Source: Bradyrhizobium sp. cir1
Lineage (GTDB): Bacteria; Pseudomonadota; Alphaproteobacteria; Rhizobiales; Xanthobacteraceae
Direction: 5' to 3'
Length of the DNA stretch: 64,000 nt
Assembly (NCBI RefSeq): GCF_014198245.1
Contig: NZ_JACIHE010000008.1
Location: 1-64,000 of the forward strand
Under the pieces are notes generated by a model. It saw only the letters and a list, made by a program, of their open reading frames with translations. It had not been told where the DNA came from and made no database searches. The position numbers and the translations under genes are program-made. Below are positions 33,883-42,185 of this stretch, piece by piece (positions within the stretch are counted from its first letter, which is position 1; each line of letters begins with the position of its first letter).

Positions 33883-34824
33883 ATGCGCTACGATGATTTC
33901 CGCCGCAGCGACGACATCGAGGATCGTCGCGACGAGGGTGGCGGTGGATTCGGCGGCGGAGGCGGCGGGTTCGGCCTGCCGATGGGCGGCGGCGGGCTCG
34001 GCATCGGCACCATCATCGTGCTCGGCCTGATCGGCTATGCCTTCGGCATCGACCCGCGCATCCTGATCGGCGGCGCCGAGATCCTCACCGGCGGTGGCCA
34101 GGCGCCGAGCTACCAGACCGATCGCCAGTCGTCCTCGGGCAAGCGCGGCGCGCCGACCGACGAGGTCGGCAGCATGATCGCCGGCATCCTCGGCGAGATC
34201 GACGATCGCTGGAGCGAGATCTTCCAGGCCAGCGGCCAGAACTATACCGGTCCGAAGGTCGTGCTGTTCCGCAACGCCACCAATGGCGGCCGCTGCGGCA
34301 TGGCGCAGTCGGCGATGGGCCCGTTCTACTGTCCGCCGGACCGCACCATCTTCCTCGACACCGGCTTCTTCCGCGAGGTGGAGACGCGCTTCCGCGGCTG
34401 CTCCGGCAAGTCGGCGTGCAATTTCACCACCGCCTACATCATCGCGCACGAGGCCGGCCACCACATCCAGAACCTGCTCGGCATCATTCCGCGCGTAACG
34501 CGGCTGCAGCAGCAGGCCGGCAGCAAGGCCGAGGCCAACGCGCTCCAGGTGAAGGTGGAGTTGCAGGCCGACTGCCTGTCCGGCGTCTGGGTCAATCGCG
34601 AGGCGAAGAAGCGTCCGAACTTCCTGGAGGCGGGCGACATCGACGCCGCGCTGACCACGGCGAGCGCCATCGGCGACGACACGCTGCAGCGCCAGGCCAC
34701 CGGCCGCGTCGTGCCCGATTCCTTCACCCACGGTTCCGCCGCGCAGCGCAAGCAATGGTTCATGACCGGCTACCAGCAGGGCACGGTCCAGGCCTGCAAC
34801 ACCTTCGGCGGCGGGGCGTTGTAA
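33883..34824 (+). CDS. Neutral zinc metallopeptidase, YpfJ-like
   Basis: 313 residues of the putative neutral zinc metallopeptidase family. Glycine-rich N-terminus (20-40), one membrane helix (about 40-62), then the zinc motif HEAGHH with H189, E190 and H193, and conserved VELQADCLSGVW supplying the third ligand region. Cysteines at 138, 150, 173 and 179 suggest disulfides on the periplasmic side. Substrate unknown in the family. Confidence 0.9.
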   Translation: MRYDDFRRSDDIEDRRDEGGGGFGGGGGGFGLPMGGGGLGIGTIIVLGLIGYAFGIDPRILIGGAEILTGGGQAPSYQTDRQSSSGKRGAPTDEVGSMIAGILGEIDDRWSEIFQASGQNYTGPKVVLFRNATNGGRCGMAQSAMGPFYCPPDRTIFLDTGFFREVETRFRGCSGKSACNFTTAYIIAHEAGHHIQNLLGIIPRVTRLQQQAGSKAEANALQVKVELQADCLSGVWVNREAKKRPNFLEAGDIDAALTTASAIGDDTLQRQATGRVVPDSFTHGSAAQRKQWFMTGYQQGTVQACNTFGGGAL

Positions 34825-34836
34825 GCTATCAATGGC

Positions 34837-34896
34837 GTCATCCTTCGAGGCTCGCCCTGCGGTGCGCTTGCACCGCACGCGCACCTCAGGATGACG
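34837..34896. repeat. Interspersed palindromic repeat, family E (copy 1)
   Basis: GCGTCATCCTTCGAGGCTCG to GCACCTCAGGATGACGGC, with GCGGTGCGC/GCACCGCACGC in between. A longer copy is at 59801-59947. Confidence 0.85.
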
Positions 34897-34924
34897 GCGG
34901 TGGGCGGGAAACAGGAGTGAAGTC

Positions 34925-35488
34925 GTGGCTTCCATCGACGAAACAAAACAGTTCATCCCGCTCAACATCGCGGTGCTCACCGTGTCCGACACGCGCGCAC
35001 TTGCGGACGACAAGTCCGGCCAGACGCTGGCCGATCGCCTCACCGCGGCGGGCCATCATCTCGCCGCGCGCGAGATCGTCACCGACGATGTCGAGGCGAT
35101 CCGCGCGGTGATCCGCCGCTGGATTGCAGATGCCGGCGTCGACGTCGTCATCACCACCGGCGGCACCGGTTTTACGGGACGCGACGTCACGCCGGAGGCG
35201 ATCGAGCCGCTGTTCGAGAAGCGCATGGACGGTTTCTCGATCGCGTTCCACCTGCTGAGCCACGCCAAGATCGGGACGTCGACAATCCAGAGCCGCGCCA
35301 CCGCAGGCGTCGCGGGCGCGACCTACATCTTCTGCCTGCCGGGCTCGCCCGGCGCCTGCCGCGACGGCTGGGACGGCATCCTCGCCGCCCAGCTTGACTA
35401 CCGCACGCGCCCCTGCAACTTCGTCGAGATCATGCCAAGGCTGGATGAGCATCTGCGCCGGCCGAAGGCGCAAGGCGCGACGGTGTAG
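34925..35488 (+). CDS. moaB: Molybdenum cofactor biosynthesis protein B
   Basis: 187 residues, MoaB/MogA fold that adenylylates or binds molybdopterin. TGGTGFTGRDVTPEAIEPL is the molybdopterin-binding signature; LTVSDTRALADDKSGQTLADRL is the N-terminal block. GTG start at 34925, preceded by ACAGGAGTGAAGTC. No other moa/moe genes are in the window. Confidence 0.94.
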   Translation: MASIDETKQFIPLNIAVLTVSDTRALADDKSGQTLADRLTAAGHHLAAREIVTDDVEAIRAVIRRWIADAGVDVVITTGGTGFTGRDVTPEAIEPLFEKRMDGFSIAFHLLSHAKIGTSTIQSRATAGVAGATYIFCLPGSPGACRDGWDGILAAQLDYRTRPCNFVEIMPRLDEHLRRPKAQGATV

Positions 35489-35535
35489 CGGCGCGCTGGT
35501 GCGCGAGCATCATTCGTAAGCCAAGCACAAGGTAT

Positions 35536-35653
35536 CGTAGGGTGGGCAAAGCGACTTGTCCGCCGAAGCTCGAAGAGCGAAGGCGTGCCCACGACTTCTG
35601 TCGCAATGCTGGACAGGTGGGCATGGCGCAAGTGCGCCTTTGCCCACCCTACG
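35536..35653. repeat. Interspersed palindromic repeat, family A (copy 3)
   Basis: CGTAGGGTGGGCAAAGCGAC to CTTTGCCCACCCTACG, with inner GCGTGCCCACG and GGTGGGCATGGCGCAAGTGCGC. Nearly the same as the copy at 32202-32322. Confidence 0.9.
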
Positions 35654-35662
35654 ATTCCGGAC

Positions 35663-35780
35663 TCGTGGAGAGAGAGAGACTCGTCCCTCAAGCGAGTTTG
35701 CGTCTGCCGGCGTCGCAGGCCGCTCCCGCATCCGCCTTCACCAAGGCTTCGGCGGACATGAGGGGAGAGGGCACAACAAC
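35663..35780. repeat. Family D palindromic repeat, rearranged copy
   Basis: CTCAAGCGAGTTTGCGTCTGCCGGCGTCGC matches the centre of the full element at 22178-22339 and GAGGGGAGAGGGCAC matches its end, but between them lies CCGCCTTCACCAAGGCTTCGGCGG, a different hairpin. The element looks like it has been altered by an insertion or replacement in its loop. Confidence 0.65.
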
Positions 35781-35802
35781 GCGCATCGCGCCTGAAGCAG
35801 GA

Positions 35803-36732
35803 TCAGAGATCCAGCTCCCAGGTCTCCCCGACCAGGTCGGCACCGAAGCTGTGGTGCTTCTCTTCCTTCACGAGCCTGAACCCTGCACTTTGATAGATGC
35901 CGCGCGCGGCAACCAGGATGCTCTGCGTCCACAGCGTCATCCTGCTGTAGCCCCTCTCGCGGGCGCCCTGGATGCATTGCTCGACCAGCGCGCGGCCGAC
36001 GCCGAGCCCGCGCGCTTTCTTCTCCACCTGCAACAGGCGCAGCTTGGCGATCTCGTCCGTGGCCTTGACCAGGAAGATCGAGCCGACCGGCTCGCCACCC
36101 GCTTCCGCGATCCAGCAGTGCTCGCGCGCGGCGTCGTAGTTCCTGATGAACTGCGCGCAGATCTCGGCGACCAGCGCCTCGTAGCTGATGTCCCAGTTGT
36201 AGTCCGCGGCATAGGCGGCGGCCTGCCGGGAGATGACCCAGCCCATGTCGCCGACGCGATGGCTGCGCAACATGAAAGAAACGGGCTGGCTTCGGCGCTG
36301 CTCCAGCACGGCCTCGATGGTCGCCATGGCCTGCGTGAGCCGCGTTGCATCGCCGGTCGAAAGCCGAGCCAGCATTGCGGCGACCTCGTTCTGCGAGCTC
36401 AGGTTCAGCTTGGCGAAGGTCTGGCGGCCCTTGGCGGTCAGGCTGAGCTGGTATTGCCTGCGATCTGCGGGCAGGGGCCTTCGCGTGATCAGCCCCTTTT
36501 CGTCGAAGCTTTGCACGATGCGGCTGAGATAGCCGGGGTCGAGACCAAGCTCGTTTCCGATCTCCTTGGCCGCAAGGTCGTCGCGATGCGCGAGTTCATA
36601 GAGCACCCGGGCCTCGCTGAGCGAAAACGGGGTTTTTCCAAGGTGCTGGTCGAGCACGCCAAGCCTGCGGGTATAGAAGCGGTTGAAGGCGCGGACTGCT
36701 GCGATGTGGTCTTCGGTACCGTTGAATGACAT
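35803..36732 (-). CDS. MarR-type regulator fused to a GNAT acetyltransferase
   Basis: 309 residues. Residues about 1-145 are a MarR winged helix (SLSEARVLYELAHRDDLAAKEIGNELGLDPGYLSRIVQSFDEKGLITRR); about 150-309 are a GNAT domain with the acetyl-CoA loop LQVEKKARGLGVGRALVEQC and GIYQSAGFRLV. Both halves are intact in one frame, a known two-domain architecture. Its start is 11 bp from a long inverted repeat, strongly suggesting self-repression. Substrate unknown. Confidence 0.92.
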   Translation of the reverse strand: MSFNGTEDHIAAVRAFNRFYTRRLGVLDQHLGKTPFSLSEARVLYELAHRDDLAAKEIGNELGLDPGYLSRIVQSFDEKGLITRRPLPADRRQYQLSLTAKGRQTFAKLNLSSQNEVAAMLARLSTGDATRLTQAMATIEAVLEQRRSQPVSFMLRSHRVGDMGWVISRQAAAYAADYNWDISYEALVAEICAQFIRNYDAAREHCWIAEAGGEPVGSIFLVKATDEIAKLRLLQVEKKARGLGVGRALVEQCIQGARERGYSRMTLWTQSILVAARGIYQSAGFRLVKEEKHHSFGADLVGETWELDL

Positions 36733-36742
36733 GGCCCACCTC

Positions 36743-36786
36743 GATACTTGCCATTGTCAAATAATTGATTGACTTTGGCAAGTATC
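36743..36786. promoter_or_regulatory. MarR-GNAT autoregulatory operator
   Basis: GATACTTGCCA (36743-36753) and TGGCAAGTATC (36776-36786), a perfect 11-base inverted repeat with 22 bp between; nested inside is GTCAA (36756-36760) with TTGAC (36769-36773). Immediately upstream of the gene at 36732. Confidence 0.75.
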
Positions 36787-36816
36787 AAGAGCGCGTATCA
36801 CGCGTATCAGATGGCC

Positions 36817-37392
36817 TCAGCCGACCATGACGATCCGGCTGCGCAGCATGGTCCGGGACGAGCGGCCGAGCCGTCGCAGCAGTCGCGCCTCGGAACGGCG
36901 GGCCTGGGGCGGATAACCGCCGATCCGGTCGTAATGATCACGCGCGATCAAAAGGCCCTGATCGCCGAACGGGCCGACCAGCTTGCGCGCCACGGCCCGG
37001 AGGACGTCGCGGAATCGGGTATCGGCGTAAGGCGTGCGTGCATAGCGGAACACCGCCGCCCGGTCCCGGCCGCTGGTCGCGACGGTCTGGATGAACTGGG
37101 TGGTCTCCTCGATCCAGCCGGTTTCCAGCACCGCGCCTGCGGGCAGGAACATCAGCCAGGACGAACGCGCCTGAAGCGCGCCGGCGGCGAGCGCCGCGCC
37201 CTGCGAGGAACCCTCGACGCCGATGAAACGGCAGCCTGCGACGTCGGCGACGCGCTCGATGACCCCGTTGCGGGTGCCGTCGACCAGCAGCACTTCCCGG
37301 ATGACGCCGGCGGCGGCGCCGGGCACCAACGCGGCCAGGGTTGCGACCGCCGTCTGCTCGACGCCTTCGGTCGGAATGATGACGCTCAGCAT
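36817..37392 (-). CDS. Small family 2 glycosyltransferase-like protein
   Basis: 191 residues: GT-A fold N-terminus MLSVIIPTEGVEQTAVATLAALVPGA, REVLLVDGTRNG (the nucleotide-sugar strand), and WLMFLPAGAVLETGWIEE, a DXD-like region in which the usual aspartates are replaced (PAGA). Short, no membrane helix. With the altered DXD region, its catalytic status is uncertain. Possibly a sugar-transfer paralogue involved in surface polysaccharide. Confidence 0.8.
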   Translation of the reverse strand: MLSVIIPTEGVEQTAVATLAALVPGAAAGVIREVLLVDGTRNGVIERVADVAGCRFIGVEGSSQGAALAAGALQARSSWLMFLPAGAVLETGWIEETTQFIQTVATSGRDRAAVFRYARTPYADTRFRDVLRAVARKLVGPFGDQGLLIARDHYDRIGGYPPQARRSEARLLRRLGRSSRTMLRSRIVMVG

Positions 37393-37722
37393 GATTGAAG
37401 CTTCAGTGTCCGCGCTTCGAGTGAAGCGTAACTCATTATAATGTTGTCATAAACACGCGGCATTGCCGAGCGCAACTTTTCGGCGGGCCTTCGCTGTTCG
37501 ATGGTAAACTGCCAAAGCCATCGCATCCAAATATGTCCCGTGCGGGGTGGCAATGTTTCCGAATATTTCGGCGCGAATTCGCGGTGACGGTGTTATCCCG
37601 GAGTTTCGCTGCAATCTTTGCGCAACATGCAGGCCACCGCAATCCTGCATGTGGAGGATGCGGGCGGACCAACACCCGGGAACGGTAAAAGCCTGCAACC
37701 ATAGCGCTGACGAGAGCCCCGC
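37393..37722. other. Divergent control region, glycosyltransferase / RMD1-like gene
   Basis: 330 bases, no gene. The main feature is an inverted repeat, ACATGCAGG (37625-37633) and CCTGCATGT (37644-37652) with a 10-base spacer, 70 bp upstream of the RMD1-like start. The rest is relatively AT-rich. Confidence 0.55.
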
Positions 37723-38562
37723 ATGAACGCTGATCAAGCCGCCGTTAGCGCGCCCCCGACATCCCCGCGGCCGGACGCCGCGCCGAGCTTGCGGATCCGG
37801 GCGCTGATGCTGGGGGACCGCATCAATGCGTCCGGCCTCGAGATCGGCACGCTGGTGTCGTCGACGCCGGCCGCCTTCCGCGTTCACGCCGGCCTCGCGG
37901 TGATCTTCCGCTACGGCGTCGTGGTGCTGATCGGCCTGCTCCCTTCGGAGGAGAAGGTGCTGATCGACAGCCTCAAGTCTCGCGTGATCGGCGAGCTCAG
38001 CCCCTACGAGGAGGAGATCGCGCAGGCGCAGCTGTGCAAGGATGAAAGCGCTGAAGCGATCCAGCCGGGCGGCCCGATCTGCCTCGCCAAATTCTCCGAT
38101 GAGCGATTGCTGCTGGTCGCGGACGCGCTCGCCAAGAGCACGTCGCTGGCCCGCGACGAGCGGCGGGTCGCTGCCGTGTTCGACGTCATCGAGCCTTTCG
38201 CGCGCGAGCTCGCCGAGTACGGCCGCACGCCGCGCCGCCGCAAGGGCATCCTGCAGCTGATCGGCAACGCGCTGCTGGTGCAGCAGCGCGTTGCCGGCCG
38301 TGTTGCGGTGGCCGAGAAGCCCGACGTGCTCTGGGAGAAGCCCGAGCTCGACCGGCTCTATGCCCGCCTCGAGGACGAGTACGAGCTGAAGGAGCGCCTC
38401 GACACGCTCGAGCGCAAGCTCACCGCCGTGTCGGAGACCGCCAACGCCTTGACCGACATCATCGACACCCAGCGCTCGCTTCGCCTCGAAATCGCGGTCG
38501 TGGTGCTGATCGTGATCGAGGTCGTGATCGGCTGCGTCCAGATCCTGTCGGGGACTCACTGA
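37723..38562 (+). CDS. RMD1/DUF155 family membrane-anchored protein
   Basis: 279 residues. IFRYGVVVLIGLLPSEEKVLIDSLK and the late block LWEKPELDRLYARLEDEYELKERLDTLERKL are characteristic of the DUF155/RMD1 family, whose eukaryotic members act in mitochondrial translation and meiosis. A C-terminal membrane helix (LEIAVVVLIVIEVVIGCVQIL) follows a coiled coil. Bacterial function is unknown. Overlaps the convergent dikinase-like gene end by 7 bp. Confidence 0.85.
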   Translation: MNADQAAVSAPPTSPRPDAAPSLRIRALMLGDRINASGLEIGTLVSSTPAAFRVHAGLAVIFRYGVVVLIGLLPSEEKVLIDSLKSRVIGELSPYEEEIAQAQLCKDESAEAIQPGGPICLAKFSDERLLLVADALAKSTSLARDERRVAAVFDVIEPFARELAEYGRTPRRRKGILQLIGNALLVQQRVAGRVAVAEKPDVLWEKPELDRLYARLEDEYELKERLDTLERKLTAVSETANALTDIIDTQRSLRLEIAVVVLIVIEVVIGCVQILSGTH

Positions 38563-40163
38563 GCCGCAGCGTGCGGTGCGGAGCGCTCGGCCGGCGATTG
38601 CCACGCGGCGATCTCGGCGAGCTCGGCCTCCGGCCGTGTCTCGACGGTCTCGCAGCGCCCGAGATAGAGCTCTCCGGTATCGCCATCGATCGTGACCCAT
38701 TCGTCTTCGCGGAGCACCGCGCCCGCAAGCTGCGCCTGCCGCGTAACGGGATCGATCTTCAACTGGCGACAGCCGACCACGCAAGGCTTGCCCATCTGCC
38801 GCGCCACCAATGCCGCGTGCGAGGTGCGCGCACCGACTGCCGTGACGATGCCGGCCGCCACCGCAAAGCCGGCGACGTCGGCGGTGCTGGTGTCGGGACG
38901 CAGCAGGATGACCGGCTCGCCTGCGGCCGACAGGCGGCCGGCGCTTTCGGAATCGAAGGCCGCGCGTCCGATCCCGATGCCGCCGGAGGCGCCGATGCCG
39001 GTCGTTGCCGGCTTGCCGGGAGCAACCAGCGATGTCGCAGTGAGGGAAGCGAGGTCGATTTCGGCGATCCGTATCAGCGCCTCGTCCGTCGTGATCAGAC
39101 CCTCATGCACGAGGTCGATCGCGATCCGGACCGCGGCACGCGGCGTCCGCTTGGCCGAGCGCGTCTGGAGGATCCAGAGCCGGCCATCCTCGACGGTGAA
39201 CTCGACATCCTGCACGTCGCCAAATTCACGCTCGAGCCGCTTCAGGATATCGCCCAGCTCGACCTCGGTCCGCGGCAGCGCGCGCGCGATCGCGTCTTCG
39301 GCATCGGGGGTCCGGCGCCCGGACACGACGTCCTCGCCCTGTGCATCGAGCACGAGATCGATCATCGGGCGCGGAGCACCCGTCGATGGATCGCGCGAGA
39401 ATGCGACGCCGGCGCCGGACGCCAGCCCGCCATTGCCGAAAACCATCGCCTGCACGGTGACGGCGGTGCCCTGGAGTGCTTCGAGCTGCTGGAGTTTCCG
39501 ATAGGTCCGGGCCCGGTCGCTCGTCCAGGATTGGTAGACGGCTCGCGAGGCGGCTTCGAGCTGCGCGACGGCATCCTCGAGCCAGTCATCGGCGCGATCC
39601 TCGACCAGCACCTGTTCGTCGCCGGCAAGCCGCTCCAGCGCCTCGCTGTCGAGTTCGCGATCGCTGTCGGCGCCCTCGGCTGTGACCAGTTCCGAGATGC
39701 GCGCCGCGAATGCAGCGGCATCGAGTCCCAGCACGGTCTCGCCAAAACTCTCCAGGAAGCGACGCCGGCAGTCCCAGGCGAGCCGCGGCCGGCCGGTCGC
39801 ACGGATCAGGCCGTGCACGGCATCCGACGTGCAGCCGACATTGAGAACGGTGTCGAGCATGCCCGGCATCGATCGCGCCGCGCCCGAGCGCACCGAGACC
39901 AGCAGCGGCAGCCGGCGGTCGCCGAAGCGCTTTCCGGTCGCGCTTTCCAGGAAAGCAATTCCTTCCTGCAAGCCGTCGCGCAGATGGCGCTCGGCATGTG
40001 CGTGCCCTGCGATGATGTCGGCACAGAGCTCGACCGGCAGCACGAAAGCCGGCGGCACCGGCAGGCCCAGCGCCGCCATCCGGGCGAGGTTGGCAGCCTT
40101 GGCGCCGATCTCCTCGGCGGAGCGCAATTCGGTCGCCTCAGTGCCGATACGCACGATATGCAT
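38556..40163 (-). CDS. PPDK-like phosphotransferase lacking the PEP/pyruvate barrel
   Basis: 535 residues. N-terminal ATP-grasp domain (GAKAANLARMAALGLPVPPAFVLP; LPLLVSVRSGAARSMPGMLDTVLNVG) and phosphohistidine swivel domain with H449 in GARTSHAALVARQMGKPCVVG, the threonine two residues before it kept. In pyruvate phosphate dikinase (about 880 residues, His at about 455) a C-terminal barrel follows; here the protein ends 86 residues after the histidine. It can presumably charge the histidine from ATP but has no visible acceptor domain. Last gene of the xfp operon, 11 bp after the 642-residue protein. Confidence 0.88.
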   Translation of the reverse strand: MHIVRIGTEATELRSAEEIGAKAANLARMAALGLPVPPAFVLPVELCADIIAGHAHAERHLRDGLQEGIAFLESATGKRFGDRRLPLLVSVRSGAARSMPGMLDTVLNVGCTSDAVHGLIRATGRPRLAWDCRRRFLESFGETVLGLDAAAFAARISELVTAEGADSDRELDSEALERLAGDEQVLVEDRADDWLEDAVAQLEAASRAVYQSWTSDRARTYRKLQQLEALQGTAVTVQAMVFGNGGLASGAGVAFSRDPSTGAPRPMIDLVLDAQGEDVVSGRRTPDAEDAIARALPRTEVELGDILKRLEREFGDVQDVEFTVEDGRLWILQTRSAKRTPRAAVRIAIDLVHEGLITTDEALIRIAEIDLASLTATSLVAPGKPATTGIGASGGIGIGRAAFDSESAGRLSAAGEPVILLRPDTSTADVAGFAVAAGIVTAVGARTSHAALVARQMGKPCVVGCRQLKIDPVTRQAQLAGAVLREDEWVTIDGDTGELYLGRCETVETRPEAELAEIAAWQSPAERSAPHAAAQ

Positions 40164-40174
40164 GGCGCTTTCCT

Positions 40175-42103
40175 CTAGGCTGCGAGATCGATCATGATGT
40201 GCCGGCGCAACAGATGCCCGAATCCGGCGAAGCGGTCGGTGGCGCGCTCGATGGCGCGGGCGAGCTCAAGCACCGAGAGCGAGGTCGCGATGTCGAAGCC
40301 GCCGCCGAAGACCAGCGCAGTCGTCGCCCGCTCCTGGCTATCTGCGGCATGTTCGGCATCGATCAGGCGGGTCACGGCCGTCAGCGCATCTTCCGAATCC
40401 GCGCGTCGCCCGTCCGGCACGTCGGTTGCCGCGGCGATGCCGCTGGCCGCAACCTCGGTCGTGGTCATCGCCACCGCGCAAAGCTCGGCGAGCGCAGCCA
40501 GCAATGACGGGTCGGTTCGCTCCGGCATCAGCGAGGCGATGAAGGCCGCCTGCTCCAGCTCGTCGATGGCTTCTTCGGCGCGGTCAATCAACTGCCCGAT
40601 CGTCGGCCGGGCGTTGAGCCGGGCGATTTCCTTGCGGGTTTCGAGCGCGATACGGTCAGCCTTCTGCTCGATCGCGCCGCAGCGTTGCGCGAGCAGCTTG
40701 CGGTCGGCGGGCTGGCCGGCGCGCAACGCCGCAATATGCCGGGAGATTGCCGCGACGAGATCATGGGCAAGTCCGATCTGACGCAGCACGGCGGCGAGCA
40801 GGGCGCCGTCGACACGCTCGAGGTGCCGCACCAGATCGGCCTCGATCTGGTCCCGCACCATCCTGACGGAGTGACCTTCGAGCAGCGCCTCGGTGGAGAC
40901 GCGCATCGATGCCTTCAGGAAATCGATCGCGGCGGTGCGGCCGAGTGCCTGGTCGAGTCGCTCGCCGAAGCCGATGCGCGCGGGTGCCGCGTTCCTGACC
41001 GCAGACCCCAGCAGCTCGTTGCCGCCGAGCTCGAGAAAGCCGCGGTGGCCGATCCGCTGCCGCGCCGCCCATTCGAGGATTCGTGTGGCGTCGTCCTTGG
41101 CGACCCAGGTCCGCAGCAGCTTGCGCGCCTTGTTCCAGTCGATCAGGAACACCAGTCCGGCGCCCACCGCCGCGAGGAATTCGTTGCGATCCACGGCGTG
41201 ACCGGTCTGGAACTGGCCGGTGACGAGATAGAATGAATTGTCTTCGCCAAGCCCAGCGGCGGTGTGCCGGTCGAGCCCGCTCCAGGTCGCGTCAAACTTG
41301 TCGAACAGCGAGATGAAGAATTTTGCCCGTGCCAGATGCACGTCGGTGTAGGTGACGGTAACCGCGTTCTTCTTGACCGCGATCACCACGACATGCGCGT
41401 CGGTGGTGCCGATGTCATTCTGGATCAGGAGCCGGCCGCCCGAGCGGGTCGCCATGGTGTCGAGGCCGGGGTGGTTGAACTTCAGCCCGCGCGTCTGGTT
41501 GAGCCCCTTCATGAAGGCTTCCACTGCACTGCGATCTTCGCCATGCAGGCCGAACACATGAGCGCCATCGAGCGTCTCCTCGGAACAGCTCGCCGCGAGC
41601 TTGTTCATCGCCTTGTGGAGATCCATCACCAGGCGGTGGAGGCTGTCGCCGGCGGCCTCGGCGACACCGGTCAGACGGGCAATGCGGGAGAGATCGATTT
41701 CGTTGGTGGCATCGAGCAGGCCCTCGCTTCGGACGGCCGTCAGCCGCGCGTTGGCTTTCTCGCCTTCGGAAGGCGCGCCGGCGCCGACGGCGCGGATCAT
41801 CGTCGCGGCATCGTCCTGAATCTCTTTCATCAGCTTGGCGAGGTTCGGCGCCGCGAGGCGGGACGGTCCGATCAAATGGGCGCCGCCGATGAGCGTTGCG
41901 ATCGCGGCAGGCGCAATCCCGGCGGCATGACTTTCGACCGCGAGCTCGCTGGCCGGGTGACCAGGGTCTCGCGCATGCTGAGCTGCCGCCTGGAGTGCGC
42001 TCATCCGCACCTTGATGCGGTCGTTGGCGGCAAGCCCTTCCGCCACCAGCGTGGGCAACAGGATGTCGCCTTGTCCGAGCTCTTCGATGATCTGGGTTTT
42101 CAT
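40175..42103 (-). CDS. 642-residue protein with a PhoU/DUF47-like C-terminus
   Basis: I do not recognise the whole protein. Residues about 1-170 are helical; about 225-290 look beta-rich (GGRLLIQNDIGTTDAHVVVIAVKKNAVTVTYTDVHLARAKFF); about 430-642 are long amphipathic helices with DUF47/PhoU-like patterns (ALRAGQPADRKLLAQRCGAIEQKADRI, IDRAEEAIDELEQAAFIASLMP). It lies between ackA (82 bp) and the dikinase-like gene (11 bp) on the same strand, so a link to acetyl-phosphate or to the phosphohistidine protein is likely. Function unknown. Confidence 0.8.
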   Translation of the reverse strand: MKTQIIEELGQGDILLPTLVAEGLAANDRIKVRMSALQAAAQHARDPGHPASELAVESHAAGIAPAAIATLIGGAHLIGPSRLAAPNLAKLMKEIQDDAATMIRAVGAGAPSEGEKANARLTAVRSEGLLDATNEIDLSRIARLTGVAEAAGDSLHRLVMDLHKAMNKLAASCSEETLDGAHVFGLHGEDRSAVEAFMKGLNQTRGLKFNHPGLDTMATRSGGRLLIQNDIGTTDAHVVVIAVKKNAVTVTYTDVHLARAKFFISLFDKFDATWSGLDRHTAAGLGEDNSFYLVTGQFQTGHAVDRNEFLAAVGAGLVFLIDWNKARKLLRTWVAKDDATRILEWAARQRIGHRGFLELGGNELLGSAVRNAAPARIGFGERLDQALGRTAAIDFLKASMRVSTEALLEGHSVRMVRDQIEADLVRHLERVDGALLAAVLRQIGLAHDLVAAISRHIAALRAGQPADRKLLAQRCGAIEQKADRIALETRKEIARLNARPTIGQLIDRAEEAIDELEQAAFIASLMPERTDPSLLAALAELCAVAMTTTEVAASGIAAATDVPDGRRADSEDALTAVTRLIDAEHAADSQERATTALVFGGGFDIATSLSVLELARAIERATDRFAGFGHLLRRHIMIDLAA

Positions 42104-42185
42104 GATCTGTCCGCACGAGGATTGATGCCGTCTCTATGCCGCGAAGTAGCGGTGGCGGCATTGCGCCAGATCATTCATAAAATCG

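Larger units (their letters stand above)
35489..35802. other. Spacer packed with repeats
   Basis: 314 bases between convergent moaB and the MarR-GNAT gene, nearly filled by a family A element (35536-35653) followed by a family D-like element (35663-35780). No gene seen. Confidence 0.8.
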
